Below, piece after piece: positions 1-12,200 of a stretch of DNA of 18,931 nucleotides. Origin of the DNA: CAYTNY01 sp964439215 (GTDB taxonomy: Bacteria; Oederibacteriota; PGYV01; CAYTNY01); contig CAYTNY010000044.1 of assembly GCA_964439215.1 (NCBI GenBank), forward strand, positions 1-18,931. Direction: 5' to 3'. The position numbers and the translations under genes are program-made. Positions within the stretch are counted from its first letter, which is position 1, and each line of letters begins with the position of its first letter. The notes under the pieces were generated by a model. It saw only the letters and a list, made by a program, of their open reading frames with translations. It made no database searches and had not been told where the DNA came from.

Positions 1-284
1 CCTTTTGAGAACGTATCTTCAAAAAGCAATGGGCTGTTGACAGAAGCCTCTAATTTAACAGTCTCTGTAATTCCTTTTTCAAAAACCGGAATGCTATAAT
101 TTATAGAGTTAGCAGCGAGGTCATATCCCGGACATTCAGGACATTCAAGCATACCGTCAAGTTCATCACAAACAACAACATTATGCGCTCTTCCGCCCGT
201 GTTTGTATAATTTAACGTATAAGTAAGCGTGTCGGATTCTTTTGCCTCAGACAGGTTTACCGATTTTTCAATGCTTAATTCAGG
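1..284 (-). other. DUF11-type repeat, copy 2, running off the left edge (residues ~6216-6309)
   Basis: PELSIEKSVNLSEAKESDTL continues into TYTLNYTNTGGRAHNVVVCD and ends ETVKLEASVNSPLLFEDTFS. The 'S.EKSV.......DTLTYTL.YTN.G...........D' order is strong DUF11. A three-cysteine loop (CDELDGMLECPECPGY, 123-170) replaces the usual 'LP.G' turn. The final LLFEDTFSK resembles VYNEEFNSE, where the insertion into copy 1 begins, so the same split arrangement probably continues beyond the window. Confidence 0.8.
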
Positions 285-3200
285 CAGCTCCAATTCAGTG
301 AATGCTTCCGAATAATAATCTATCCCCTCGGCGCTGAAATATGCGGCATTATTTATTTTTTCGTTATGAACCCGCAGATAATCCATAAAACATCTGATAC
401 CCTTGAAAGAATAATAATATGGACCCCTAAGATCCGGCGGTATATCCGCAGTGAAATCAACCTTTCTGTCGCCGGCTGCTGTTTCCATAATAATAGTAAC
501 TTTGTTTAGTTCCTCATCTATAATAAATTTTGTGTAAAAATCTTCTCCTCCAAAAAACACACCTGTTTGCGATGAATAAGGCATAGTGTGATTTAACGCG
601 AGAATCATATGCATATCATTTCTTATGCTGAAATACGCGGGAGAATCCGCAAATCCGCTGCCTATTGTTATATTCCAACCGGCGGTGCCTTTAAGAAATT
701 TGGTTTCAAAGACAATTTTTCCGCCTTCTGCTCCTGATTTATAATATATAGGATCTCCCCAGCTTTCAGATCTCATACAGCCATCAGCCGTATAATACGG
801 ACAGTTGCCTGTACAAATCCAGTTTTCAAGCCCCTCCGAATTAAATTCCTCGTTATAAACAGCCGGCTGTCCCACATTTACACTGAATTCGGCTATTTCC
901 CTTTGATTCGGCATTATTTCGGGTATAAGCCAGGAAACCGTTCCTTCGCTATACTCCAGTGCGCTGTCCCCTTCTTTATAAAAAACACCCGCGGGAAGTT
1001 TGTCCGTTATAATAATATTGTTTAAAGTTGTAAATTCATTGGCGGAACAGAAAAATGTATAAGTTATTATATCTCCTATCTGCGCTGTTTGTTTATCCGC
1101 TGTTTTGGTAAAAAGATATTCCATATTTGCGCAGCGCTCGTTTGACATTTCGCTTACAAGCCCTTTTGTATCAAAAGATTTAACCACATAGCAGTATTCG
1201 CCGGCAATTTCAGAATAATCGCGATATATACGCGTCCCCGGAACGGTCCTCCCTATTTCAGCATAGTTCAATTCACCGCCTTTTTTCCTGTATATTATAT
1301 AACCGTCAAGCGGATATGTTCCGGCTGCCGACGCATGCCATGCAAGTTCTATATAATTGTTGATTATTGAACACGACGCAAGAACCGGCGCGGACGGAGG
1401 ATCCCCCAGCACTATCTCAGCGCTTTTTATCGGAGAATCAGACGTGTTGCCATTAGTATCTTTTGCCCTGACAAAATATCGGTAAACAGTACTGTGGGCA
1501 ACATCAACATCTTCATATATAAAAACATCCGCTGCTGTAGTGGTTATTTTCGAAAATACGTCTGTTTCTCCCTGCGCTCTGTATATTGTATACGCGCTTA
1601 TACCGTATGTTCCCGCTGAGGCGGCTGTCCAAGCCAATGACATCTTTATAGGGTCTTCAATATCGGGAGTAAGAGTAAGCGATACAGGCCCGGACGGCGG
1701 ATAATAGGCCCGCCCTGATACAATTTCTGACATATAACTGGACTTGCCATCCCCGCTTGCGGCAGCTATAGCATAATAATATTCTGTTTCCTTAACCAGA
1801 TTTGTATCCGTGTATGAAGTTAATGTGGTTGAAGCCAGTTCACTGAAAAAAGTTCTCGGAACAGAAGACCTGTATATTGTATATGACTCCGCACCCTCCG
1901 AACCATCCCAACTGACATTTATACTGTCTGTGTAGCTCTTTGCGCCTACAGACACAGGAACAGATGGGCCGTCATAATTTCCTATACTATATATATTCAG
2001 TGCTGAACCGAATACCACTGTATTATCGCTGTTTATTGCGGGCGGGGCCGAGGCAGGCTTGTTATATGCCCACCTGTAACCGCCGTAAGCGTCAAGCGAA
2101 TATACCTGTCTGTCAGTCGAAATATATATATTATAAAACGCGTCCGTAATGCATTCTCCAACAGGAGTGCCTGTTTTAAACCGGCTCCAGGATTCCGTAT
2201 AAGCGGAGCCGTCGGGCTCAAGCGAGACTATACGCGAACCATCATTTTCTTTTAATATGTACAAGAAATCCCCATTACCGGCTCCCTGACAAATTGCGGG
2301 ATATATATCGCCGGAAGCCGCTAATTCGCGAGAACTATTATCCTCAAAGACATTTATTCCATTAATTTTATATGTTCCATCGTCAGTATTTGCACTTCCG
2401 AAAACCGCGTATCTGTTATTAATAAAAGAAGGCCTTATACCTTTTGTGCCGATATCACAGCCGGTTTCCGGCACGGAAAGAATTTTTTCCCACAAACTGT
2501 TAAATACAATATGTTTTATTCCCGAAGGGCTTTTCCCTGTAACAATCCTGTATCCTCTATTATTTACCGCAATCGGAGCCTCAATAGATACAATGTCCGG
2601 GTCAAGTCCGCTGATTTCAACAACAGGCACTAAAGGATAGTTTTGCGGAAACATAATGAGCTTAGATACGGCATTGTCGCTTATATTTATATACAGCGCC
2701 CCGCCGGGCGTTATAACCGGTTCAGAAGTTATTTCATAAAAAACAGGCGGCAGGTATTGCCATGTTATAGAGCCATTTGCTGTATTAAGCGCCCTCAATG
2801 CCCCTGTGGTTGCCGCATATACCGTATCTCCCGAATATGCCGCCGCCGGTGTAAATGATACCGGCTCACCGAGGTCTCTGTACCATAACGGAAGCCCTTC
2901 TGCTGATAACGCGTAAAGTATGCCTTTATTGTCCCCTGCGTAAATGTTTCCGTTATAATCTATTACAGGCTGGGTTGTTATGGTTCCGCCCGTCGGGAAA
3001 ACAAACCTGGTTCCGGATGATGACGGCCCTGTATACGCCGAAGCGCCTGTATGGGCGGCATCATAACCTGCCTGCTGCCAAATCGGCCTGCTGCCTCCGA
3101 CAGTACCGGCCGGTCCGGTAGGGCTGCCGCTTTTTTCCATGAAATTGTTGTCTGTATTTCCGGCAGCATCTACTGCCCTGACAACAAAATAATACGTAAA

Positions 3201-6200
3201 TCCATTTACAAGACCGGAAACTTCGTATGAACCTGCTTCGCCTGCGTTAAGAAGCGGCATGTCAAAATTGTAATCACCCGGATTCAGTGTCATATATATA
3301 AGATGGTTAACAGGCTGAGAAAGGTCATTTGCCGGATCCCAGGATAAAACAAGCCTGCCGCCTGTACCGGGGTCTGTCACAGATTTCAATCCGTCAAATT
3401 CAGGCGCTTCGTTGTCAATTACAGCGATGGTAATCGACAAGCTTCTTGCCTCGCTGTCTGAAACAGTGACTGTATATGAACCTTCATTTGCCGCAAAAAC
3501 AGTAAATGCTGTAATACCGTTTGTAAAATTACCGCTGTTTAATAATGCTGTTTCCATTCCCGCGGGGTCGGATGCCGCCGATGTTATAATCCCGCTATAA
3601 TCAGTTTTTACATTGTCGTAAAGATCGTAAGCCGTTACTGTTAAGGTTTCAAGCGTATTAACAGTCATTTCCGCCGGCGCCTCAATCCTGTACAACGCGA
3701 AGTCCGCGGGCAGCACCGTAAATGTAATATTTTCAGCAAGACAAGTTTCCACACCGGAGACCATTTCGCATATTGTCATAGATATTGTCTTTTCCCCTGT
3801 TGACAGATGAACTACATCGTAAATATCCGCGGTTCCCGCTGTCATTGTGGCATAAACCGGAAGCCCGGATATTCGCGCAGAATTTTCTTCCGAAGAATTA
3901 ACATATATATCGCCGCGGTCAATGGGAATTATGGTTTCATTGCCCCAATTGTCATATCCCATAGCTGTTATTGTAATTGTCATATCCTCACCCGCGCGTA
4001 TTGTCCCGGATGAATAATCCGGCATTGTTTCTATTTTATAGTGGGATACCCTGTTTGGCATGTTATTTGATTTGTCAGGTTTAATCTTTATTTGGCTGCT
4101 CTCCAGATTTCCCGAGTCTGCTTTTAAGTATACCATTCCCGGAAGCTGCTCAGGCTGGCCGTTTTGTTTTAAAGGTTCAATAAGTCTGCCGGCGGCCTCC
4201 ACGACACCTTTGTCAGCGAAAGTAAAATTTAAAACAACGGGAGTAAGCTCCCAGAATCTTTGCTCAAGCGCTCTTCCCTGCGGATTATTATTAAACACAA
4301 TATCAGCACTACCCGTAAACATTATATCCGGATAGCCATAATTGTCCACGGCATATACGCTTACTTTAAAGGGATACCCTATAAAAACCGTGTACCAGCC
4401 CGCGTCAGGTTTCATGCCGAGCACAGGAATGATTTTTAAACCAACAGCTTCCATATTAACTCTTATAGTATCGCTTTGCTTGACCGAACTATTGCCAAGG
4501 TTATCCGTGGCCTTCGCCTCAATAATAAAATCATTCCCTTCTGCCACACCAAGCGTGCTTATGGGTGCGTAATATCCTTCGGCGTCGCTTAATGCAGCCG
4601 TCCATGCGTATTCCGTCCCATAAAGCTTATACTCCACAGAACTCATTCCCGCGGGTGAAATATAAGGTATATTTATTCTTATTTTCGCGTCAGAAGCAAC
4701 TATCCACTTGTTTTCACGTTCATACCACAATGATTTTTCCTGTTCAGGTATAATTTCAATTTCAGGAGGGGTGTTTGAAACAATTATTTTAACCGCTTTT
4801 ACGCCTTCCTTATTGCCCATATTGTCCTCTGAACGCAGGTAAAGCATATATTCGCCTTCCTCGGGGTATGTAATGGAGGCGGGATTATCCGGCCATGAAA
4901 CGGACCAAGGTTCTGCGTCCTTCTTAAATTCAGATTTATAAACACCGCTGTTTATATCTTCTATTTCATCCGCTTTCACGGTTATAATCGTGTCAGAAGT
5001 TATATAAAGTGTTTCCATATTTTCCCAGTTCGGCTCAAAAGGGTTTGGATAATACGAACCCTCTATATTCAAAGAACTTACCGGCGGAGCCGAGTCAAAA
5101 ACTATTTTCGCGGTTTTCGCCGCTTCCGCATTGCCGACGTTATCTATGCTGTAATAAAAAATATCCTTGACTTGCCCGGAAAGCAGTCCCGGTATACTTC
5201 CTATATTAAATGCTCCTGTAAACTCTTCCCAGCCTGCTCCGGCAAAATTGTAAACAGTCTTATCAACACCGCAGGGTATTGCCCCCTGATCGCTGCGTGT
5301 AAATCTCACCTCTGTTTCAGGCCCTGTCATTATTACTTCCATCTCGTTTACTGTCATTATCTTTAATGGCCAGCCAATCCTTAAAGTCGTCTCCGGCGGG
5401 GTATTATCAACTATGAACCATCTTATATTTTCACCAATTCCGGCAAAACTTCCAAAATTACCGACATTATCCTCTGAAACAACCTCCAGCCTATGCAGCC
5501 CCTCGTCCAAGTCATTAAACATTACGGTTCCTGCTGTTTCACACGAACCATCACAATAAACCGCCGGATTCATATCATTATCCGTATTATTATCAAAACT
5601 GCTTACCATATATTTGATTTTTTTAACCCCGGAACCGCCCCCGTCATCGCCGCGGAACCTGAATCCAGTCAAGTCTTTATTGATAAAAATCATATCACCC
5701 GTCGAAGAGTAAGACATCCCTACAATTTCTTCCATAAGTTTCGCAAGCTCTTCATCGCTTAACACATCCGCATTCACCGTATTTGTAAGCCCCGGCGAGT
5801 AAGTATTTATCATAGCCATAATTTCTTCCCTTGTCATATCCGCCGCTTCCGCCATATCCATTGCCGGCCCTCTGCCTGCCCCGCTATAAAAAGGCGGTAT
5901 AATATTGATAATAACATCAGGAATCTTTGTATCCACATAAATATTGGTTGAACGCACATTTTCGGAATTCCCGTTGTTGTCAACCGCCATATGATATAAC
6001 GGCGCAGAGATATTGGATGACCAGCCGGCAAAAGGCCTGTCAAAATGAATCATGTCGCCGGGAGTGTTGTGAAGGAAGCTATAATATATACCGTAAACAC
6101 CCGACGCGTCGTCGCTTGCTGACAACCTCAAAAGGGTTTCCGCGCCTATATACAGAGGATCCGGGTTGCTGTAATCAGCCGCAAAACTGTTTCCTTCAGC

Positions 6201-9200
6201 CTCTACCCATGAAACCGGAGCGCGTGTGTCAAATATCAGTTCAACATAGGCAGCCGGCCCGGTATTTCCTGCGCAGTCATATGCCCTGACCGCATACCCG
6301 TATCTCTCGCCGTATTCAAGAATACTGTCCGTATACGGCATTACTGAGGGAGGAAAGTTGTCCGACGTAACAGTTACGCCTTCACTCGCGCCAAGTTTCC
6401 CTTTTTGTCTGTTTAAAACATAACCGCACAAATCATTCGCCCCTTCAAAAGGCGGATCCCAAGTCACTCTGATAACATCATCATTATAAGCACTGTCATA
6501 TACAATTTCCGCCTTTAGGTTCTGCACCATATCAGGCGGTATAGTGTCTATCTCTATTTCATGCATGCCAACGCCCATATTTCCGGCCAAGTCATATCCT
6601 TTCGCCGTCAATGTAATATTTTTCTGCGAATAAACCGGACTTATTTCTAGCTGTGCCCACCATGATGTTGTTCCAAGTGAAGCCGATTCTATTTCACCCG
6701 TTTTTATATCTCCCGTTTCATCTTCGGTATACCGTAAACTAAGTATCGGGGCTGTTTTCAAAGGTTCGCTGGCGGTTATTGTGATTTTAACGTAACCTGC
6801 TCCGCATATACCCGAAGGATGCCTGTCAAAGACAAATGACGGAACAGTGGTATCTATATTTATGGCTTTTTCCTCAACAATAACGGTATTATCGCAGCCC
6901 GTGATTGAAGCTTTTATGACCATGTCCCTGTTATCCAGCGAATTATCCGGATCCGTTTGTTTTACAATATACCGATAAATGACTTCACCCGTTTTAATAT
7001 CCGTGCCGGGAATAATAATACTGCCTCCGCCGGGTTCAAAACCGCGGGTTGTCCCGTCATACATATCAATGGTTACCGCGGGGATTTCTCCGCTTATATT
7101 GGATTTTGCCTTTATTAAAACAGTATCGCCGGTTTTTGCCGTAGTTCTGTCAACACTGAGCGTAAGAGCAGAAGCTGCCTTGTCTATCACAAAATTGCCT
7201 TTTCCTTCACTGGTATTTCCGAGCAAATCCACTCCCCTAAAAGCAACGCTTGCAGTACCCGAAACTCCCGCCGGAAGCTCTGTTATATCATATACCGCCA
7301 TGAATTCGTTTACAGGCGTAAACATTGTCCAGTTTTTGCCGTCCATCGTCATCGGAATATCCGTCACCTTCATTCCTGATAAATCAACAAGCTCCGCGCT
7401 GACAGTAACCCCGGAAATTTTATTGCCGTCTATAACAACCGCGTTCAGCGTGTAAATATCATCATTCCCGTCTATTCTTATTTTTTTGTTATTAAACCAG
7501 TTCACATAAGGGGAAGAAATATCTTCTCCAGGCAGGGTTTTTATCAATATCAGCCTATCATTGCGGCTTAACGAGACATTCCCAACATTGCCGGATTTTA
7601 CGGTTCCCCGCTCATTGTCCCATGTCCAGGAAGGCGGTTGAGAAACATTTCCTTCCGGGAGTAAATTTTTCAAATCCAGAGCAGCGGCATTGGTTACATA
7701 TTCGGGTCCTTCTATAAGCTTTACCCAAAAATAGCTTTCGGCAGGATCTTTCTCAAAATCTGTTATAATCCCGCTTTCTTTTACAAGATACGGGCCATAA
7801 TCTGATCCATCAACATTAATTGTCATAGCCGTACCTGTTAATTTACTGCTGTCCGCAATGCCGTCTGCCGGCAGGCTGCTGTCAATCAGTTCTCCATTGT
7901 GCTCAACATAATCTATCTTCCCGAGAATAAGCTTATAATTATCAAAGAAACTGTATTCTGTTTCAAAAATTTCGCTGACTTCGGTTTGTCCTGTAATATA
8001 CTCTTTTTCAACCTGTTCAAATTCTAAACTCACAGGAGTTGGGGCCGGCGCAGGTTTGTCATACTCAACAGGATCAAGGTACCAAGGCAAAAGGACTTCG
8101 CCCGTAAGTTTTTCCCCGGGTATGTAATCCCCAAGCGTCTTATCGGATTTCACATATATTGTCACGCTTGAGCAGGCTCCGGCAGTATCCGGCACGGCGT
8201 GAAATTCAAAAGACGCGTGGTCATAATTCGGCATTGCGTGTATGGATGAGAAAGATGTGATTTCCGCCGTAATCATGTTGTCTTTCGTAGATATCAGCGC
8301 GGGAACCGGCATAATTTCTTCCGTTCCGGATTCAGTAAGGTCAATTTTATAAAGGCACATAGCTTTTTCGTCAAATCCATCCAACTGGCGCTCATCATAA
8401 AACATGGTAAGTGTGGCGGGTTTTGGTATATTGCCTTTTTCATCCATATTAAAATCATCTTCCCTCAGCCGTATAAACTCCGTGGAATCGATATCCGCCG
8501 CTTGGAATGAGTATATAAGCCCCGTTGGCATTGAAGTGCGCTGAAGTATTGGTATATCGTTTTTTTTCACAGGGCTTATGGTCACCAGCCTGTCATGCCT
8601 CAGCGCACCGGGAGGAAAAAACAGCTCCACTTGGTTGTAAGCGTCTGTTGCCACGCTTAATGAATTATCAGGCGCTCCGGGCTCACCGCCGTCTATATGG
8701 TGCCCAACCAATATATCCTTTTCAACTGTCCGGGCACTGCCGTTTTTATCCACGCAGGTAAGTCTTATGTTATATTTGCCTATCTTGTCTTTGACGTACA
8801 GATAACCGAGCGTTCCGGCTTCATTAATCATTATATCGACATTGAAATCCATTTCAAACCGTTGATTTGTATCAAAATCAGCTGTTTTTACCTGAATAGT
8901 ATTTCCCGTGGAATCGAGTACGGCAAATTCAACCTGCTGATTATAAATAACTCCTCCCGCAAACCTATACCCGGCCTGCCCAAACGGAATTTCAAATATA
9001 GTACCGTCCGCGTCCGACAAATCCGCGGCAGGCACGCTCTTTCTGTCTATAATATTATATTGGGAATCATGAACATCCACGGCCAGCACTTCAAAAACAT
9101 CATTTTCGTAATCCATTCCGCCTGTCACAAGAAAATCCCTGTTTGTCAGCCTCGAGCCTGTCAATGGTTCTGTATATTTTCCAATCAAATGGTATTCATC

Positions 9201-12200
9201 ATTATCGGGGACCCCTGCTTTTTTGTATTCCAGAAGGTAATAATCAAGGCCCGCCGAACCGCCGATATCTCCCGTAATTTTCACGTATGTTTTGCTTTCA
9301 TAAGGTTCGGGTGAAGGATCCTTTAGTTTCATCACAACTTTATCTATATTATACTCACTGTATGTTTCCCCCGCCTCAAAACCATCTTCAGTCAGGCTGC
9401 CCGGGAAATACGGCGTATTCCCGCCTTCTTCATATTCAGAAGCGTGGATCACTTCTATATCGTCATGCTCGATGGTTGTGCCCGGATAATAGGCAATATT
9501 CGGGTTATCCGGTTCTCCTATGACCCACGTGGAAGAATGCGGTACACTGTCAGGCCCCACATGGTATGTTTCATCTTCTGTCGTGTGCGTGACAAGAGCG
9601 TATTCGGTTGCATTTGGGAACGGCGCGCCGCCCGCGCCTATAGGCCACACAAAATTTTCATAACCGTAATCCTCGGCTATATCCCTGAATATATTATCCA
9701 CCCGGGGCATACCAAACCTCACCGTATTGTTTATAGAACGTTTTTTAAATTCATTGCCCGCAGCCGCTCCCCAGCCGGAAGAAAGCGCGGTTATAGTGAC
9801 AGCAATCTGATAATCCGAAACAACACCCGCGTCATAATTACCCTGATTGATGGCTTCGGCCCCGATAAAGTAAGACTCCCTAGGCGAGGCTTCTATTGAA
9901 ACCGAAGCATTTTCATCGCCCTTATATACAGAAAACCCGCTGTCTCCGCCTGTAAAATCCATAGTAAATGTTTCTGTATAATAACCCGGTTCAAACTCAA
10001 TTGTTTTTTTCTCATTTTTTATTATGGTATGCTCAAACGCATATGGATATAACAGTTCAATTTCTTTGCTTTGAAAACCATTATTATTGATCATATATGT
10101 TTGTTCTTTTTCCAATAAAGCAACCCCCGCATAAGACACCCCTGACACAGAAAAGCCCGGGAACAATATCACTTCATCGCCTGAAATAGATTCTATAGAA
10201 ACATTGTTTTCTACAAGAAAATATACGTCTTCCTTTGGCGTGTACTCCACCGGATCAGAACTCCTTTGTATTACCATTGTTTTATAATAACCCGCCCCGG
10301 GCTTTCTAAAGCCAACAAAACCTTCTGCTTCATCAAGATTGTTTTGGCCTTTCAAAACCCTCATTTTAAATTCATAGCCGATATAATATTCAGATAAAGT
10401 TTTATAACTCGCACTTGACTGCCGGCACATATCTTCAATAATTTCATCATTGGCTAAAATTTCTATACATCCTCTGCAACTGTCCCCGTTTTCTTTTGTA
10501 GCCTTAACACCGTATATAATCGTTCCCGGCAATTCAAACGTTTCATCGCCAAATACTTTTTCCTCCGGCTCTCCTGTTACTTTAAGGTATTCATATTTTC
10601 TTTTTAAAACCACAGCGCTGTCCACTTCAAGAAAGTAATCATATCCCAGCCCGTCTTCGGGATTTGCTTTTGATAAATGCATCCTATAGCTTGCGCCTTC
10701 CTGCACATTAAACCACCATACATATCCCGGCCGCATAAACTTTCTGGAAATATTCACAGTATGGTATTGTCCGTCTACAAGTCTTTCTATTTCAACATTA
10801 AAATAATCATCTAATGCATGCCCTACCGTTCCGCCGTCTTTTCTTTCTATTCTAATAACTATATCTCCGGTCTGCCCCGGGATAAATTTATATATATATT
10901 GATTATTATCCTCGTCTTCAAAAGGCTGATAATACAGTGGTTCGTTGTCTTTGAGAATAAAATTTTCAGTTAATTCCCCCCGAACATCAAAGGAAATGCT
11001 GTTGTCAAGCCGCGTGGTAACTGTTCCTTCCTGCTTTCCGCTCATCCGGATCGGACCGCTGGTGCCTTTATCACATTCTTGAGGTCCTTCATGACAATCG
11101 CTCTCGTCTTTATAACGAAAAGTCGGCAATGTCCCTGCAACCCATCCGGTTGTTGTGCCTGCCAGAGGCCCTTCCCCCTTATATTGTATTACGGGCTGCC
11201 AGGAATTCAGATAATTCGCGTTAAGGTCAACTCCTATAACATTGCCGGCAGGCTTATAATTAGGATTTATAATTGTACCATGCTTGGGTTCATCCGGCCA
11301 GTCGCTGACTAACTCCGGTTCAAACTTTATTTCAAAATATTTTGATTTGCTTTTTTTATGATGAAATAAAATATCTTTATAATCCATGCTTTCACTTGTA
11401 TTCAATCCGTATTTAGGCAGAATATCAAGACCTTTGTACCTTGCTTCAAAATCCATCGTTGGCGGATTAAACAAACATCCAGGCCTGCCAACAAGCATCT
11501 CAAATTTAAATTCCTGTCCTCGTTCTAAATATAAAGATTTTTTAAAATAATTATCCTGATAGAAACATTTACTTGGCATGCCGTATAATCCCAATTCTTG
11601 AAATTCAGGATGCCTTTTTTTTATAACCCATATAAAATATCCTTCCCCCTTAACATACCCATAAAAGTTTACATGTTCTTTCTGATTATATGGAACTTTG
11701 TGCCAGCTTGACGAGTAGTTTTTTTCGCCCTGTCCATGAACAGAAATAGTAATTGGGCCTACTGTTGCCCATTTATGGTCTTTCCATTGTTCCGTGGCAA
11801 AACTTTTCACATTATATCTAAACGGTATCGGGATGTCATATTCACCGCTTCCCTCCGCCGCATAGTCAAAATAGGCTTTAGGCGTGCCGTCAATATCGTC
11901 AAGCTGTACCTCGCCGGGCGCCATATTTGCCACGCTGAATTCTGCTGTTTTTATATACGGAGATCCCGTATCGCCATTCTTTGTAAATGTAATTTCAGCG
12001 GTGTAATTGCCCGCCGCGAAAACAGGCGGGTCTGCCGCACCTCCGGCGTCCCATACGGCGCTGTGGCTCCCTTTTCCTGCCGGCAAATTTGAGGAATATA
12101 TCGCATCCACTTCAGTACCCGAAACATCTTTTATAACAAGCGCAATATCATCAACATCCTTGTTTATGGAATAATTAAAATTCGTAGGCATTACATCAAG

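Noticed and set aside
6979..7455. 158-codon open frame on the + strand with a hydrophobic, Ser/Pro-rich product
   Set aside because: The hydrophobic look could suggest a membrane protein, but it mirrors Asp-, Lys- and Thr-rich codons of the Ig-like domains on the other strand. No plausible gene context.
8697..9314. 205-codon open frame on the + strand
   Set aside because: Antisense shadow of repeat copy 4 and FlgD-type copy 4. The translation has no family features, and its length is explained by the codon use of the real gene.
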